DNA from: JBBIND01 sp037444075
GTDB lineage: Bacteria; Acidobacteriota; Terriglobia; Bryobacterales; Bryobacteraceae
Direction: 5' to 3'
Length of the DNA stretch: 5,563 bases
Assembly (NCBI GenBank): GCA_037444075.1
Contig: JBBIND010000115.1
Span: forward strand, 1-5,563
Below are positions 1 to 5,563 of this stretch, in pieces (within the stretch, counting starts at the first letter, position 1; every line of letters begins with the position of its first letter). A program made the position numbers and the translations under genes. Below the pieces are notes generated by a model. The model was not told the DNA's origin, searched no databases, and saw only the letters and a program-made list of their open reading frames with translations.

Positions 1-1
1 C

Positions 2-85
2 ACCTACCACTTCCGGACGGGCAAGCGCCGAACCCTGCCCCGGCCCATTTATGAAGCCACATCCACACCCGCGCCGTTGCAGTAG
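2..85 (+). CDS. possible C-terminal tail of a convergent gene (partial, unrecognised)
   Basis: A reading frame open from the left edge ends in TAG at 83-85 and gives 27 residues, beginning TYHFRTGKRR and ending STPAPLQ. The stretch is hydrophilic, and third positions are mostly G or C, as in the real genes here. It would converge on the glycosidase gene, leaving only 7 bases between the two stop codons. No family can be recognised from so few residues. At this GC content a 27-codon open frame can easily arise by chance, so this is only a candidate. The same bases also form a bulged stem (13-23 with 36-43) without a T-tract. Confidence 0.2.
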   Translation, partial: TYHFRTGKRRTLPRPIYEATSTPAPLQ

Positions 86-92
86 CGCGCAC

Positions 93-1103
93 TCACCGCG
101 TCAACAGGTGGGCGACGGCTTTGCGCGGCACGGCAAAGATGTGCCCGTGCTTGGACCGTGGCGGGAAGGTGAACAGCAGCGTCGCTTCCTCCCAAACCTT
201 CATGTCCCGTGAGCGGGCGGCGCCATAGTAGTTGTCCCCGCCGTAGTGGTCGTAAAACACGTAGGTGTAATCGCCCACTCTGATCGCGGAGGGCCCTTCA
301 TTCAACCATACGCCCTTGCCCTTGCCGGTAACCGGCTCGGAGATGTCCCCGAACGGACCATAAGGGGTGTCGCCGTGAGCTATGCGGATGTTCATATACA
401 TCGGGTTTACGGGCGCTACCCGGCGGTTGTTGGAGCGCTGGTCTTTGAAAAACAGGTAATACTTTCCGGCGTCTGCCATCAGGTACGCGTCAATGGCCGG
501 GTATCCCGGATCGAAGAAGAGCGCAGCCGTGCTGAAACTCTGGAAGTCGCGGGTGGTGACGTACCAGATGCGGTGATTTCCAGTCGTGTGGGGCACGTCG
601 GACTTGGGAAAAGTGTCGTCTTCGAGCGTTGTGGACCAGAAGATCAGCCACTGTTTCCTGGCGCTGTCATAAAACAGTTTCGGAGCCCAGCAGTTAACCG
701 CCGCTTCCCTGTGTTCCATGACCGGGATGGTCTTCTCGTCTTCCCAATGAACCAGGTCTGCGGAACGGGCGTAGCCGATGTTGCGGCCGGACCATCCGGT
801 TGTCCAGACCATGCGGTACCCGCCGGCGGGATCCGGCGCGACGAAGGCGTCTCGGAAGGTCATGTGGCTGTAGTTCTTCTGCCTGGTGGGTGTTCCGACC
901 TTGGGCTGGAAAAACGGACCGGGCAATTCCTTCCAATGAAAGAAGTCCTCGCTGTAAGCCAGCATGAGCCCGCCGACACCGTCCGGTTCGCGGAAGAACG
1001 AATAGAGGTAGACGCAGTCACCCCCGGCGCATGCCGAAAACAGGCGTGCCGGCGACAGGATGAGCACGCAGAGCGAAGTGAGGAGCAGCAGTTTTCGCAT
1101 CAT
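93..1103 (-). CDS. secreted GH43-type five-bladed beta-propeller glycosidase-like protein
   Basis: This encodes a 336-residue protein resembling the glycoside hydrolase family 43 fold (arabinosidase/xylosidase-like), probably acting outside the cytoplasm on arabinose- or xylose-containing glycans; the substrate cannot be read from sequence. Residues 1-24 form a signal peptide: MMRK, a leucine-rich core, then FSACA. Signal peptidase I could cut after ACA (about residue 26), while LFSAC is a poor lipobox. Propeller-type repeats are visible: LAYSEDFFHW near 48-57, VWTTGWSGRNIGYARSADLVHW at 99-120 with its WTTGW core, then IFWSTT and YYLFFKD. Candidate catalytic acids are Asp85 in FRDAF, Asp205 in PAIDAY (pKa-modulating position) and Glu269 in LNEGPSA (general acid). 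The C-terminus has RSKHGHIF, typical of the last blade. The start is the ATG pair at 1103/1100, preceded by GAGAGG; an upstream ATG at 1154 would put an Arg-rich stretch before the signal peptide and is disfavoured. The gene lies 85 bases after the TonB receptor and is probably in its operon. The family assignment is firm at fold level and weaker at activity level. Confidence 0.82.
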   Translation of the reverse strand: MMRKLLLLTSLCVLILSPARLFSACAGGDCVYLYSFFREPDGVGGLMLAYSEDFFHWKELPGPFFQPKVGTPTRQKNYSHMTFRDAFVAPDPAGGYRMVWTTGWSGRNIGYARSADLVHWEDEKTIPVMEHREAAVNCWAPKLFYDSARKQWLIFWSTTLEDDTFPKSDVPHTTGNHRIWYVTTRDFQSFSTAALFFDPGYPAIDAYLMADAGKYYLFFKDQRSNNRRVAPVNPMYMNIRIAHGDTPYGPFGDISEPVTGKGKGVWLNEGPSAIRVGDYTYVFYDHYGGDNYYGAARSRDMKVWEEATLLFTFPPRSKHGHIFAVPRKAVAHLLTR

Positions 1104-1107
1104 GAAA

Positions 1108-1113
1108 CCTCTC
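1108..1113 (-). promoter_or_regulatory. Shine-Dalgarno site of the GH43-like gene
   Basis: GAGAGG on the minus strand lies 4 bases before the ATG at 1103 and 7 bases before the adjacent ATG at 1100. The spacing favours the second ATG slightly, but either gives a normal signal peptide. It argues against the in-frame ATG at 1154. Confidence 0.6.
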
Positions 1114-1162
1114 GACGGACAGGCCGTTCGCGCTGCCCGCCTCCTGGTTGGCAAAGAAGGCA

Positions 1163-1182
1163 GCTCCCCGCGGCAGAGGAGC
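1163..1182 (-). terminator. weak intercistronic hairpin after the receptor stop codon
   Basis: On the minus strand GCTCCT can pair with GGGAGC (one T-G wobble) around an 8-base loop, beginning 6 bases after the receptor's TGA. It is followed by TGCCTTCTTTGCC, which is only mildly T-rich. It could reduce read-through into the glycosidase gene or stabilise the upstream message. It is short and lacks a proper T-tract, so a full stop to transcription is unlikely. Confidence 0.2.
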
Positions 1183-1188
1183 CGGCCC

Positions 1189-4100
1189 TCAGAACTCCAA
1201 CCGCATGTTCAACTGCAGGACCCGGGGCGCTCCCAGGACGCTTCTCACCTGGCCGAACGTGCTGCTGGTCGGGTCGGTATCCGGCGCCGCGAAGTTCGTG
1301 TGGTTGGTGGCGTTGAGCGCGTCGAGCGCCACGACGAACCTGAGCCCTTCGTGAATCTGGAAACTGCGAAGCAGCTTGATGTCCCAGTTGCGGATGCCGT
1401 CGGCCCGCATGCTGTCCAGACGATGCGGGAAGACGCGTTTGTGGAACGTTCCGGGCTGGGTTCCGCTGCGTCCGTCGAATCCGACGAAGCCCGACGGAAC
1501 CTGCCCGCTGCCCTTGTAGGCGATGCTCGGATCGAACCACAAGTGGATGTCCTTGGCGTGAACATCCTTGTGCCTGGCGATTGCGGCAAGCTCGTCGAGG
1601 TTCCCGTAGAAGAAGCGGTTGCCCCAGGAGAGTGGCGGCCCGTTCTGCCGCTGGTAGATCCAACTGAGCTGCCAACCCCCCACCGCAAACCGGAGCGGGC
1701 TCGTGGCGAGCCATCTTCGCCCCTTACCGAACGGGAACTCGTAAATGCCGCTCATCACAAACCGGTGCGGGCGGATGCTGGTGGAAGGCATCGCCACCGG
1801 TGTCGCGTCGTATTCGTTGAAGTACGTGTTCTCCACGTAGTCCGCGGCTCGCGTGTACATCACGGCGAGCTGAAAGCCGCGGGAGAAACGCTTCTCAAGT
1901 TGAAGCTGCAGGTCCTTATACGAGTTCACGGCCCGCGCAGACTCCAAATCACCTCCCGGACGGATCCCCATGAGCGTGCCCATCTGCGGGAAGCTGCGAA
2001 GCAGGGTGTTCTTACGGATAGTGGTGGAGGTGAACAGGCTCTGCGTGCTCAGGTACCTGTAAAGGCTGGGCGAGGACGTCTGGAGCGCCGACAGTCGGCC
2101 TATGTGGAACGGGTTGGGGACATTCGTGTTCATGTCGTTGTCCAAGGCCTGGTTCCGGACGTTGCCGTCAGCCCAGAACTGCTCCGGCAGGTAGTTGATG
2201 CGCGGCGGATTCCAGAACTTCGACCGCGCGCCGGAGTAAGCCAATTCGACCACAAAGCCCGACGGCAATTCCCGCTGCAAGCCGATGCGCCAGCGCTGCT
2301 GCCAGTCCGGGCTGAACTCCCACGGGTAGGCGGTAAAGCCTCTGCCGACGTTCGCCATCGACCCGAGCGTGTTGCCGTAGGGAGAGTCGAAACGGGTGCC
2401 GTCAGCGCGCACCGGGAACGGGTCATCCATGGCGTTGCGCCGCAGGGCGAGGTTGGCCGCCGGTCCGATGCCGCAGCAGAAGGTGAGGCCGTTATCAGTG
2501 CTGATCACCGTGTCGGTGGACTGGCTGTAGCCGAACTGGCTCGGCCGGACGGTGTTCAGCGCGTTGAGAGTATCGTAGAACCAGCCGTATCCGCCGCGGA
2601 CAACGGTTTTCTCGTCGAGCATGACAGCCGCGCCCGCGCGGGGAAGGAACTTGTGCGTCCCCTGGGTGAAGGCATCGGTGCTGACGCCGAGGTATTCGGT
2701 CCCGCCGAGCACCCGGAAAGCCGATGCCGGCAGCTCTCGGAGCGGGGAAGCGGCGTAGGCCGCCTGCACGAGACTACTGATAGGCAGTTGGAGGTCCGGG
2801 TAGAACTGGCCTCCGATGCCGCGATTGAACCTCTCCCGGATGCCGCCTTCGCGCTCGTACCGCAGACCCAGGTTGAGGGTGAGGCGGCGCCGCACGCGCC
2901 ATTCGTCCTGCAGGTAAAGCGCGCGGTAACGTGTGGTCCAGTACGCGGAGTCATTGGTGTCTATCGTGGAGGCGGCCGGAAGGCCCATCATGAAGGCGGC
3001 GAACTCGAGCCCGTAATTCGATGCCGTGTTGATGACGTCGTTCGCCCGCATGTAGGTGTTGGAGAAGGTGAACGAGCCCGCAGAGTTGTTCGGATCCATG
3101 ATCGGCTGCCAGTAGCGCCGCTCGCTCCAGCCGTACTTGAGCGTGTGGGAGCCGCGGATGGAGTTCATGCCGGGCTTGAATTCCAGAGTGGTGCCACGGC
3201 CGCGGCGCGCCTCGTGCGGATACTCCCGGCTGATGCCTTGCAGGGTCGAGAATCTGATGCGCGGCAATTGGGTAAACCGGCCGGCCTTCTCGTCCAGGTA
3301 CTTGGGAAAACCGGCATCCGTGGGTTTGAACGAGGCCTGCACGGGAATGCGCAGCCCCTCGATGAACCGGGTGATGCTCAGGTTGATGTCCAGCAGGTCG
3401 GCGCCGGTCATCGTCCACACGTGGTTCAGGGAGCCGCCTACGTTGCGGCGGTACCCGCCGCCGTCGTGGAGGTTCGGCACGGTGTCCCTGGTCCAGTCCC
3501 CTGTGTAGTCCTGCCTCTGGCTCCAATACCACTTTCCGTTGGTCCGGTGGCTGTTGGACACGTTGTAGTCGATGCGGTTCAGGACAGACTGGTAGCGGTC
3601 CTTCTGGCCCACGGCGGGGTCAAAGTGGTTGTTGATCCCCTCGGGAGTGACAAACCCCGGCACGTTGTTGGCTTTCGGGTAGATCTTCGCGTAGAAGCCA
3701 TAGACGGAACTGAGCACCGGGACGCCGCGGTTGCCGGGGAACGGCGTGCGGACGACGCGATTCCCTTCCTGGCGGGCGCTGCGCGGATCATAAATGGTGT
3801 ACTTGACGGCATCGACGGCCTGAATCGCGGAGAAGTCCCCGTTGTACCAACTGTCGTGCGGAACGGAACGGGCGCCCGTGCCGGGGGAGTCTATGGCGTA
3901 CCCGTTGTAGGTGACGAAGAAGAACAGCTTGTCGCGGCCGTCGAATAGTCTGGGCACGCGCACGGGACCGCCGAATGTGCCGCCATAGTTGTTTGAGCGT
4001 CCGCTGCTCTGCTTCTGGTCCGTTGCGCTCCTCTGCCCGTCCCGCACCTGCTGCTCGTAAGCCAGGCGCGTGAAATGCGGAGTGGCGTTCCACCGGTTTT

Positions 4101-4878
4101 GCCAGTGCTGGTCGAACAGCGACCCGTGGAAGCTGTTCGCCCCGGACCTGCTGCTCACATTCACCGTGGCGCCGGAGGTGTGGCCGAAGGACGCGTCAAA
4201 ACTGGCTGTCTCCAGGCGGAACTCGCCAACCGCGTCGAGCGGCGGCACGTATCCCACGCGGCGTTCGGTGCCGGTTACGGGGGCGCCATCCAGGGTGTAC
4301 TCGTTCTGCCCGACTGCCCCTGCCGTATTGAACGACGTCGTCGCGCCTACGTCGAACGCGCGCTGCATGCCGCTGGGTGTGCCGGTCCACTGCATGCCGG
4401 CGGCCAGTCCCGCCAGCAGGAACGGATTCATGGCGCTGACCGGGAGTTCGGAGACTTCCCGGCTGCTCACGATGCGGCCTCCCGAGGCCGACCTGGTTTC
4501 CAGCAGAGGCGCGCTTGCGGTCACTTCCACGCTTTCCGCCAACTGCCCGACCTCGAGTCTTATCTCAATAGCCAGCCGCGTGCCAACGTATACCTCCAGG
4601 CCGCTGCGCACGGCTTTCTTAAAGCCCATCGCCTCCACCGACACGTTGTAGAGGCCGGGGTTCAGCAGGGGCGCTTCAAAGAAGCCGGTTTCGTTGGTCG
4701 TGCTGCGGCTTTCCAACTTTGTGGCGGCGTTGGAGATCACCACCTGCGCTCCAGGAATGACTGCGTTCAGCGGATCGAACACAGTCCCACTGATGCTGCC
4801 GCGGGACTCCTGTCCGAAGACGCTGGGGGCCACCAACAGACCGGCGAGAATAAGAAGAATCATCGTTGTACGTAGCAC
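1189..4878 (-). CDS. Oar-like TonB-dependent outer-membrane receptor with carboxypeptidase-regulatory-like domain
   Basis: This 1229-residue protein is an outer-membrane beta-barrel that should import a ligand, probably a glycan fragment given its neighbour, using energy from TonB-ExbB-ExbD. Residues 1-22 form a signal peptide (MLRTTMILLILAG, cut after SVFG). Residues about 27-108 form a carboxypeptidase-regulatory-like Ig-type domain: GSISGTVFD, IPGAQVVI, TNETGFFEAP, LNPGLYNVSVEAMGF. Residues 115-128 (ESVEVTASAPLLET) follow, and the VEVTA part resembles a TonB box. The plug includes REVSELPV (140-147), YTLDGAPV (194-201), PPLDAVGEFRLETASF (212-227) and VNVSSRSGANSFHGSLF (239-255), hallmark motifs of this family. 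The remaining ~970 residues are alternating aromatic/polar beta-strands rich in Tyr, Asn and Arg. The protein ends in LNMRLEF, with the terminal Phe used for BAM recognition. The length is usual for acidobacterial Oar-like receptors (about 1000-1250). The start is GTG at 4878 because GAGG sits 5 bases upstream and the start adds an Arg before the hydrophobic core; the next ATG (4863) has the same motif 20 bases away. The frame stays open far upstream, but that part is not protein-like. The ligand is unknown. Confidence 0.93.
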   Translation of the reverse strand: MLRTTMILLILAGLLVAPSVFGQESRGSISGTVFDPLNAVIPGAQVVISNAATKLESRSTTNETGFFEAPLLNPGLYNVSVEAMGFKKAVRSGLEVYVGTRLAIEIRLEVGQLAESVEVTASAPLLETRSASGGRIVSSREVSELPVSAMNPFLLAGLAAGMQWTGTPSGMQRAFDVGATTSFNTAGAVGQNEYTLDGAPVTGTERRVGYVPPLDAVGEFRLETASFDASFGHTSGATVNVSSRSGANSFHGSLFDQHWQNRWNATPHFTRLAYEQQVRDGQRSATDQKQSSGRSNNYGGTFGGPVRVPRLFDGRDKLFFFVTYNGYAIDSPGTGARSVPHDSWYNGDFSAIQAVDAVKYTIYDPRSARQEGNRVVRTPFPGNRGVPVLSSVYGFYAKIYPKANNVPGFVTPEGINNHFDPAVGQKDRYQSVLNRIDYNVSNSHRTNGKWYWSQRQDYTGDWTRDTVPNLHDGGGYRRNVGGSLNHVWTMTGADLLDINLSITRFIEGLRIPVQASFKPTDAGFPKYLDEKAGRFTQLPRIRFSTLQGISREYPHEARRGRGTTLEFKPGMNSIRGSHTLKYGWSERRYWQPIMDPNNSAGSFTFSNTYMRANDVINTASNYGLEFAAFMMGLPAASTIDTNDSAYWTTRYRALYLQDEWRVRRRLTLNLGLRYEREGGIRERFNRGIGGQFYPDLQLPISSLVQAAYAASPLRELPASAFRVLGGTEYLGVSTDAFTQGTHKFLPRAGAAVMLDEKTVVRGGYGWFYDTLNALNTVRPSQFGYSQSTDTVISTDNGLTFCCGIGPAANLALRRNAMDDPFPVRADGTRFDSPYGNTLGSMANVGRGFTAYPWEFSPDWQQRWRIGLQRELPSGFVVELAYSGARSKFWNPPRINYLPEQFWADGNVRNQALDNDMNTNVPNPFHIGRLSALQTSSPSLYRYLSTQSLFTSTTIRKNTLLRSFPQMGTLMGIRPGGDLESARAVNSYKDLQLQLEKRFSRGFQLAVMYTRAADYVENTYFNEYDATPVAMPSTSIRPHRFVMSGIYEFPFGKGRRWLATSPLRFAVGGWQLSWIYQRQNGPPLSWGNRFFYGNLDELAAIARHKDVHAKDIHLWFDPSIAYKGSGQVPSGFVGFDGRSGTQPGTFHKRVFPHRLDSMRADGIRNWDIKLLRSFQIHEGLRFVVALDALNATNHTNFAAPDTDPTSSTFGQVRSVLGAPRVLQLNMRLEF

Positions 4879-4883
4879 CGTAA

Positions 4884-4887
4884 CCTC
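4884..4887 (-). promoter_or_regulatory. Shine-Dalgarno site selecting a GTG start for the receptor
   Basis: GAGG on the minus strand is 5 bases from GTG at 4878 and 20 bases from ATG at 4863, so it supports the GTG. It sits within a short direct repeat, AGGTTA-GTG-AGGTTA, just ahead of the start. Confidence 0.5.
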
Positions 4888-4922
4888 ACTAACCTGACTT
4901 TCGCAGTTGGCGGCTAGTTTTG

Positions 4923-4942
4923 GCCTTTTTGAGCCTTTCTGA
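4923..4942 (-). repeat. imperfect tandem 10-mer in the receptor leader
   Basis: On the plus strand GCCTTTTTGA (4923-4932) is followed directly by GCCTTTCTGA (4933-4942), with one mismatch. It lies in the predicted untranslated leader, about 45 to 65 bases before the start codon. Head-to-tail copies one helical turn apart could be a protein site or simple slippage. Confidence 0.5.
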
Positions 4943-4959
4943 TGGCGCAAGGCACTGGA

Positions 4960-4984
4960 CCGGAATTTCCGTTTTCGGATCCGG
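4960..4984 (-). promoter_or_regulatory. stem-loop at the start of the receptor mRNA leader
   Basis: On the minus strand CCGGA-TCCG-AAAA-CGGA-AAT-TCCGG forms a nested stem: 4 bp closing an AAAA loop, a 3-base bulge on the 3' side, then 5 more GC-rich base pairs. It starts a few bases after the predicted transcription start (around 4989), so it would sit near the 5' end of the mRNA. A 5' stem of this kind often protects transcripts from decay. No riboswitch class is recognised. Confidence 0.4.
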
Positions 4985-4995
4985 GTCAAGACGAA

Positions 4996-5022
4996 TTTAT
5001 ACCTGTCCCCCCCCCGCGTCAA
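4996..5022 (-). promoter_or_regulatory. predicted receptor promoter with a G9 spacer tract
   Basis: On the minus strand TTGACG (5022-5017) is a 5/6 match to the sigma-70 -35 box. TATAAA (5001-4996) is a 5/6 match to the -10 box, with 15 bases between them; an alternative, TAAATT (4999-4994), gives 17 but matches only 4/6. Nine of the spacer bases are an uninterrupted G run (5015-5007). Transcription would begin near 4989, leaving a leader of about 110 bases. The hexamers are seen directly. Use of the promoter, and any length variation of the G run, are inferred. Confidence 0.5.
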
Positions 5023-5030
5023 GGCCGACA

Positions 5031-5050
5031 TGAGTTTTCCTGAGTTTTCC
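5031..5050. repeat. perfect tandem 10-mer (TGAGTTTTCC)x2 upstream of the -35 box
   Basis: Two identical head-to-tail copies, at 5031-5040 and 5041-5050, lie 8 bases upstream of the predicted -35 box, at roughly -42 to -61 from the predicted start. This is a normal place for an activator. Direct repeats of 10-11 bp are bound by head-to-tail dimers of OmpR/PhoB-type regulators. Alternatively the right copy is the end of the neighbouring insertion sequence and the left copy is flanking DNA or a duplicated end. Presence of the repeat is certain; its role is open. Confidence 0.85.
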
Positions 5051-5061
5051 GGCACGGCAGC

Positions 5062-5135
5062 CTCCCGGCAGGGCCAGTATGGGGTGCCTCTGCCACTTTC
5101 CAGCGCCCCGGGCGCTCGAATACTGCCCTGGGGAG
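5062..5135. repeat. long bulged inverted repeat in the IS tail
   Basis: The left arm 5062-5080 (CTCCC, GG bulge, CAGGG, a bulged C, CAGTAT) pairs with the right arm 5120-5135 (ATACTG, CCCTG, GGGAG). This makes 16 base pairs with one 2-base and one 1-base bulge. The 39-base interior holds a second palindrome. It lies about 70 bases after the transposase stop. It may act as a transcriptional insulator or terminator for the IS, or as a subterminal transposase site. There is no T-tract, so a classic intrinsic terminator is doubtful. Confidence 0.5.
5102..5116. repeat. 15-base GC palindrome inside the inverted repeat
   Basis: AGCGCCC and GGGCGCT flank a single central C, a perfect 7-bp dyad. With a one-base centre it cannot form a tight RNA hairpin with full pairing, so a dimeric DNA-binding site is possible, as is chance in GC-rich DNA. 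Confidence 0.6.
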
Positions 5136-5207
5136 CCGACTTCTTGACAGACCTCAACGCCTCCCCCGCCGCTTTCCATCCCCTCTGGCTCCCCACCGCG
5201 TCTCCGG

Positions 5208-5563
5208 CTATCCCGCCGGGCCCAGTGGGCACGCTGTCAGCGCCTCGATGCGCCGCACCATGGCCCCGAAAAGCCGGCGCGTCAGGTGCCCCTCCGCCAG
5301 CAGGAGCCAGTAATAGCGCGCGTGCTTCACCAGCCGGTCGCCCGTCTTCACCAATCGCTGTTGCAGGCTGGTCAGCGACCAGTGGCCCACGCGCAGCGGC
5401 AGCGCCAGCCGCCGCCACAGGTTCCCCAGGTTGTAGGCGATCACGCTCAGCCACAACCGCACCTCGTTGGATCGGAAGCGGGCCCAGAGGGCGCCCCAGC
5501 TCAAGCGCGTCATCTTCACCGCCTGCTTGCCTTCTTAGACCCATTGCTCGGCGGTGCCCCGCT
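5208..5563 (-). pseudogene. IS1380-family transposase, C-terminal part with in-frame stop
   Basis: Reading from the right edge the frame gives RGTAEQWV, a TAA stop at 5537-5535, then EGKQAVKMTRLS and on to TAG at 5210-5208. The tail has FRSNEVRLWLSVIAYNLG, NLWRR, WSLTSLQQRLVKTG and HARYYWLLLAEGHLTRRLFG, the characteristic C-terminus of IS1380 DDE transposases (DDE group 1). R (5561-5559), E (5549-5547) and K (5528-5526) have the R-3-E-6-K spacing of the YREK signature, so the Glu is probably the third catalytic acid. The stop falls between this Glu and the Lys, where family members typically have Lys, so one base change from AAA would explain it. The product would lose about 108 residues. A GTG at 5519 could restart translation of the tail, but there is no reason to think it is a gene. 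The N-terminus is outside the window. Confidence 0.85.

Larger units (their letters stand above)
5039..5563 (-). mobile_element. IS1380-family insertion sequence remnant, 3' end (partial, runs off the window)
   Basis: The region contains the C-terminus of an IS1380-type transposase plus about 170 bases of non-coding tail. Plus-strand CCTGAGTTTTCCGG at 5039 would be an inward-reading terminal repeat. IS1380 elements such as ISEcp1 have ends beginning CCT (CCTAGATTCTACGT), so the shape fits. The tail length fits elements of about 1.6-1.7 kb with a transposase of about 420-480 residues. The other end lies outside the window, so the boundary cannot be proven from an inverted copy or target duplication. 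The transposase is interrupted, so this copy is probably immobile unless served in trans. Confidence 0.5.

Noticed and set aside
13..43. Bulged stem at the left edge as terminator of the glycosidase gene
   Set aside because: Five plus three base pairs with a bulge and a 12-base loop, and no T-tract on either side; not enough to call a terminator.
1104..1154. ATG at 1154 as start of the glycosidase
   Set aside because: It adds 17 residues (MPTRRRAARTACPSRGF) ahead of a normal MMRK signal peptide, and the good Shine-Dalgarno GAGAGG sits before the downstream ATG pair.
246..1316. 356-codon open frame on the plus strand opposite the glycosidase
   Set aside because: It is antisense to a gene with a clear signal peptide and GH43 motifs; the translation has no recognisable features.
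1060..3948. 962-codon open frame on the plus strand opposite the receptor gene
   Set aside because: Its translation is rich in Arg, Val, Glu and Ala with no domain, signal or family motif, and it is fully antisense to a well-recognised receptor. Long antisense frames are common in GC-rich genes.
5144..5149. Perfect TTGACA on the plus strand as a promoter -35 box
   Set aside because: No -10-like sequence follows at 16-18 bases; the region downstream is GC-rich transposase sequence.
4879..5544. Upstream extension of the receptor frame by about 222 codons
   Set aside because: The receptor frame has no stop up to 5544, but the extension crosses the transposase in another frame and the promoter region, is low in protein-like motifs, and would bury the signal peptide in the middle of the protein.

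Overview
The window looks like chromosomal DNA from a GC-rich Gram-negative bacterium, most likely an acidobacterium of the Solibacter/Bryobacter type. The main reason is the large TonB-dependent receptor: it carries an N-terminal carboxypeptidase-regulatory-like domain, an Oar-like architecture that is strongly expanded in Acidobacteriota. The taxonomic guess is inference from gene style only. All recognisable genes lie on the minus strand, so the window is read from right to left.

From the right edge: positions 5208-5563 hold the C-terminal part of an IS1380-family transposase, broken by an in-frame TAA. Its non-coding tail (to about 5039) contains a long bulged inverted repeat and a compact GC palindrome, and it may end at a terminus starting CCTGAGTTTTCC. 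Just beyond is an intergenic control region (about 4879-5050). It holds two perfect tandem 10-mers, a -35-like TTGACG, a run of nine G (minus strand) as the promoter spacer, a -10-like TATAAA, a leader hairpin, a second imperfect tandem 10-mer, and a Shine-Dalgarno motif in front of a GTG start.

The promoter appears to drive a 1229-residue TonB-dependent outer-membrane receptor (1189-4878). After 85 bases comes a secreted 336-residue five-bladed beta-propeller glycosidase-like protein of the GH43 type (93-1103). The two genes are probably co-transcribed. A reasonable reading is a small glycan scavenging unit: the secreted or surface glycosidase releases sugars or oligosaccharides from plant or microbial polysaccharide, and the receptor imports a product across the outer membrane. 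There is no SusD-like gene in the window.

The left 92 bases contain no recognisable gene. A short plus-strand open tail (2-85) might be the end of a convergent gene, but support is weak. The most interesting signal is the G9 tract lying exactly between promoter-like hexamers ahead of an outer-membrane protein gene. This layout is known from phase-variable porin promoters in Neisseria, but is here only inferred from one sequence.
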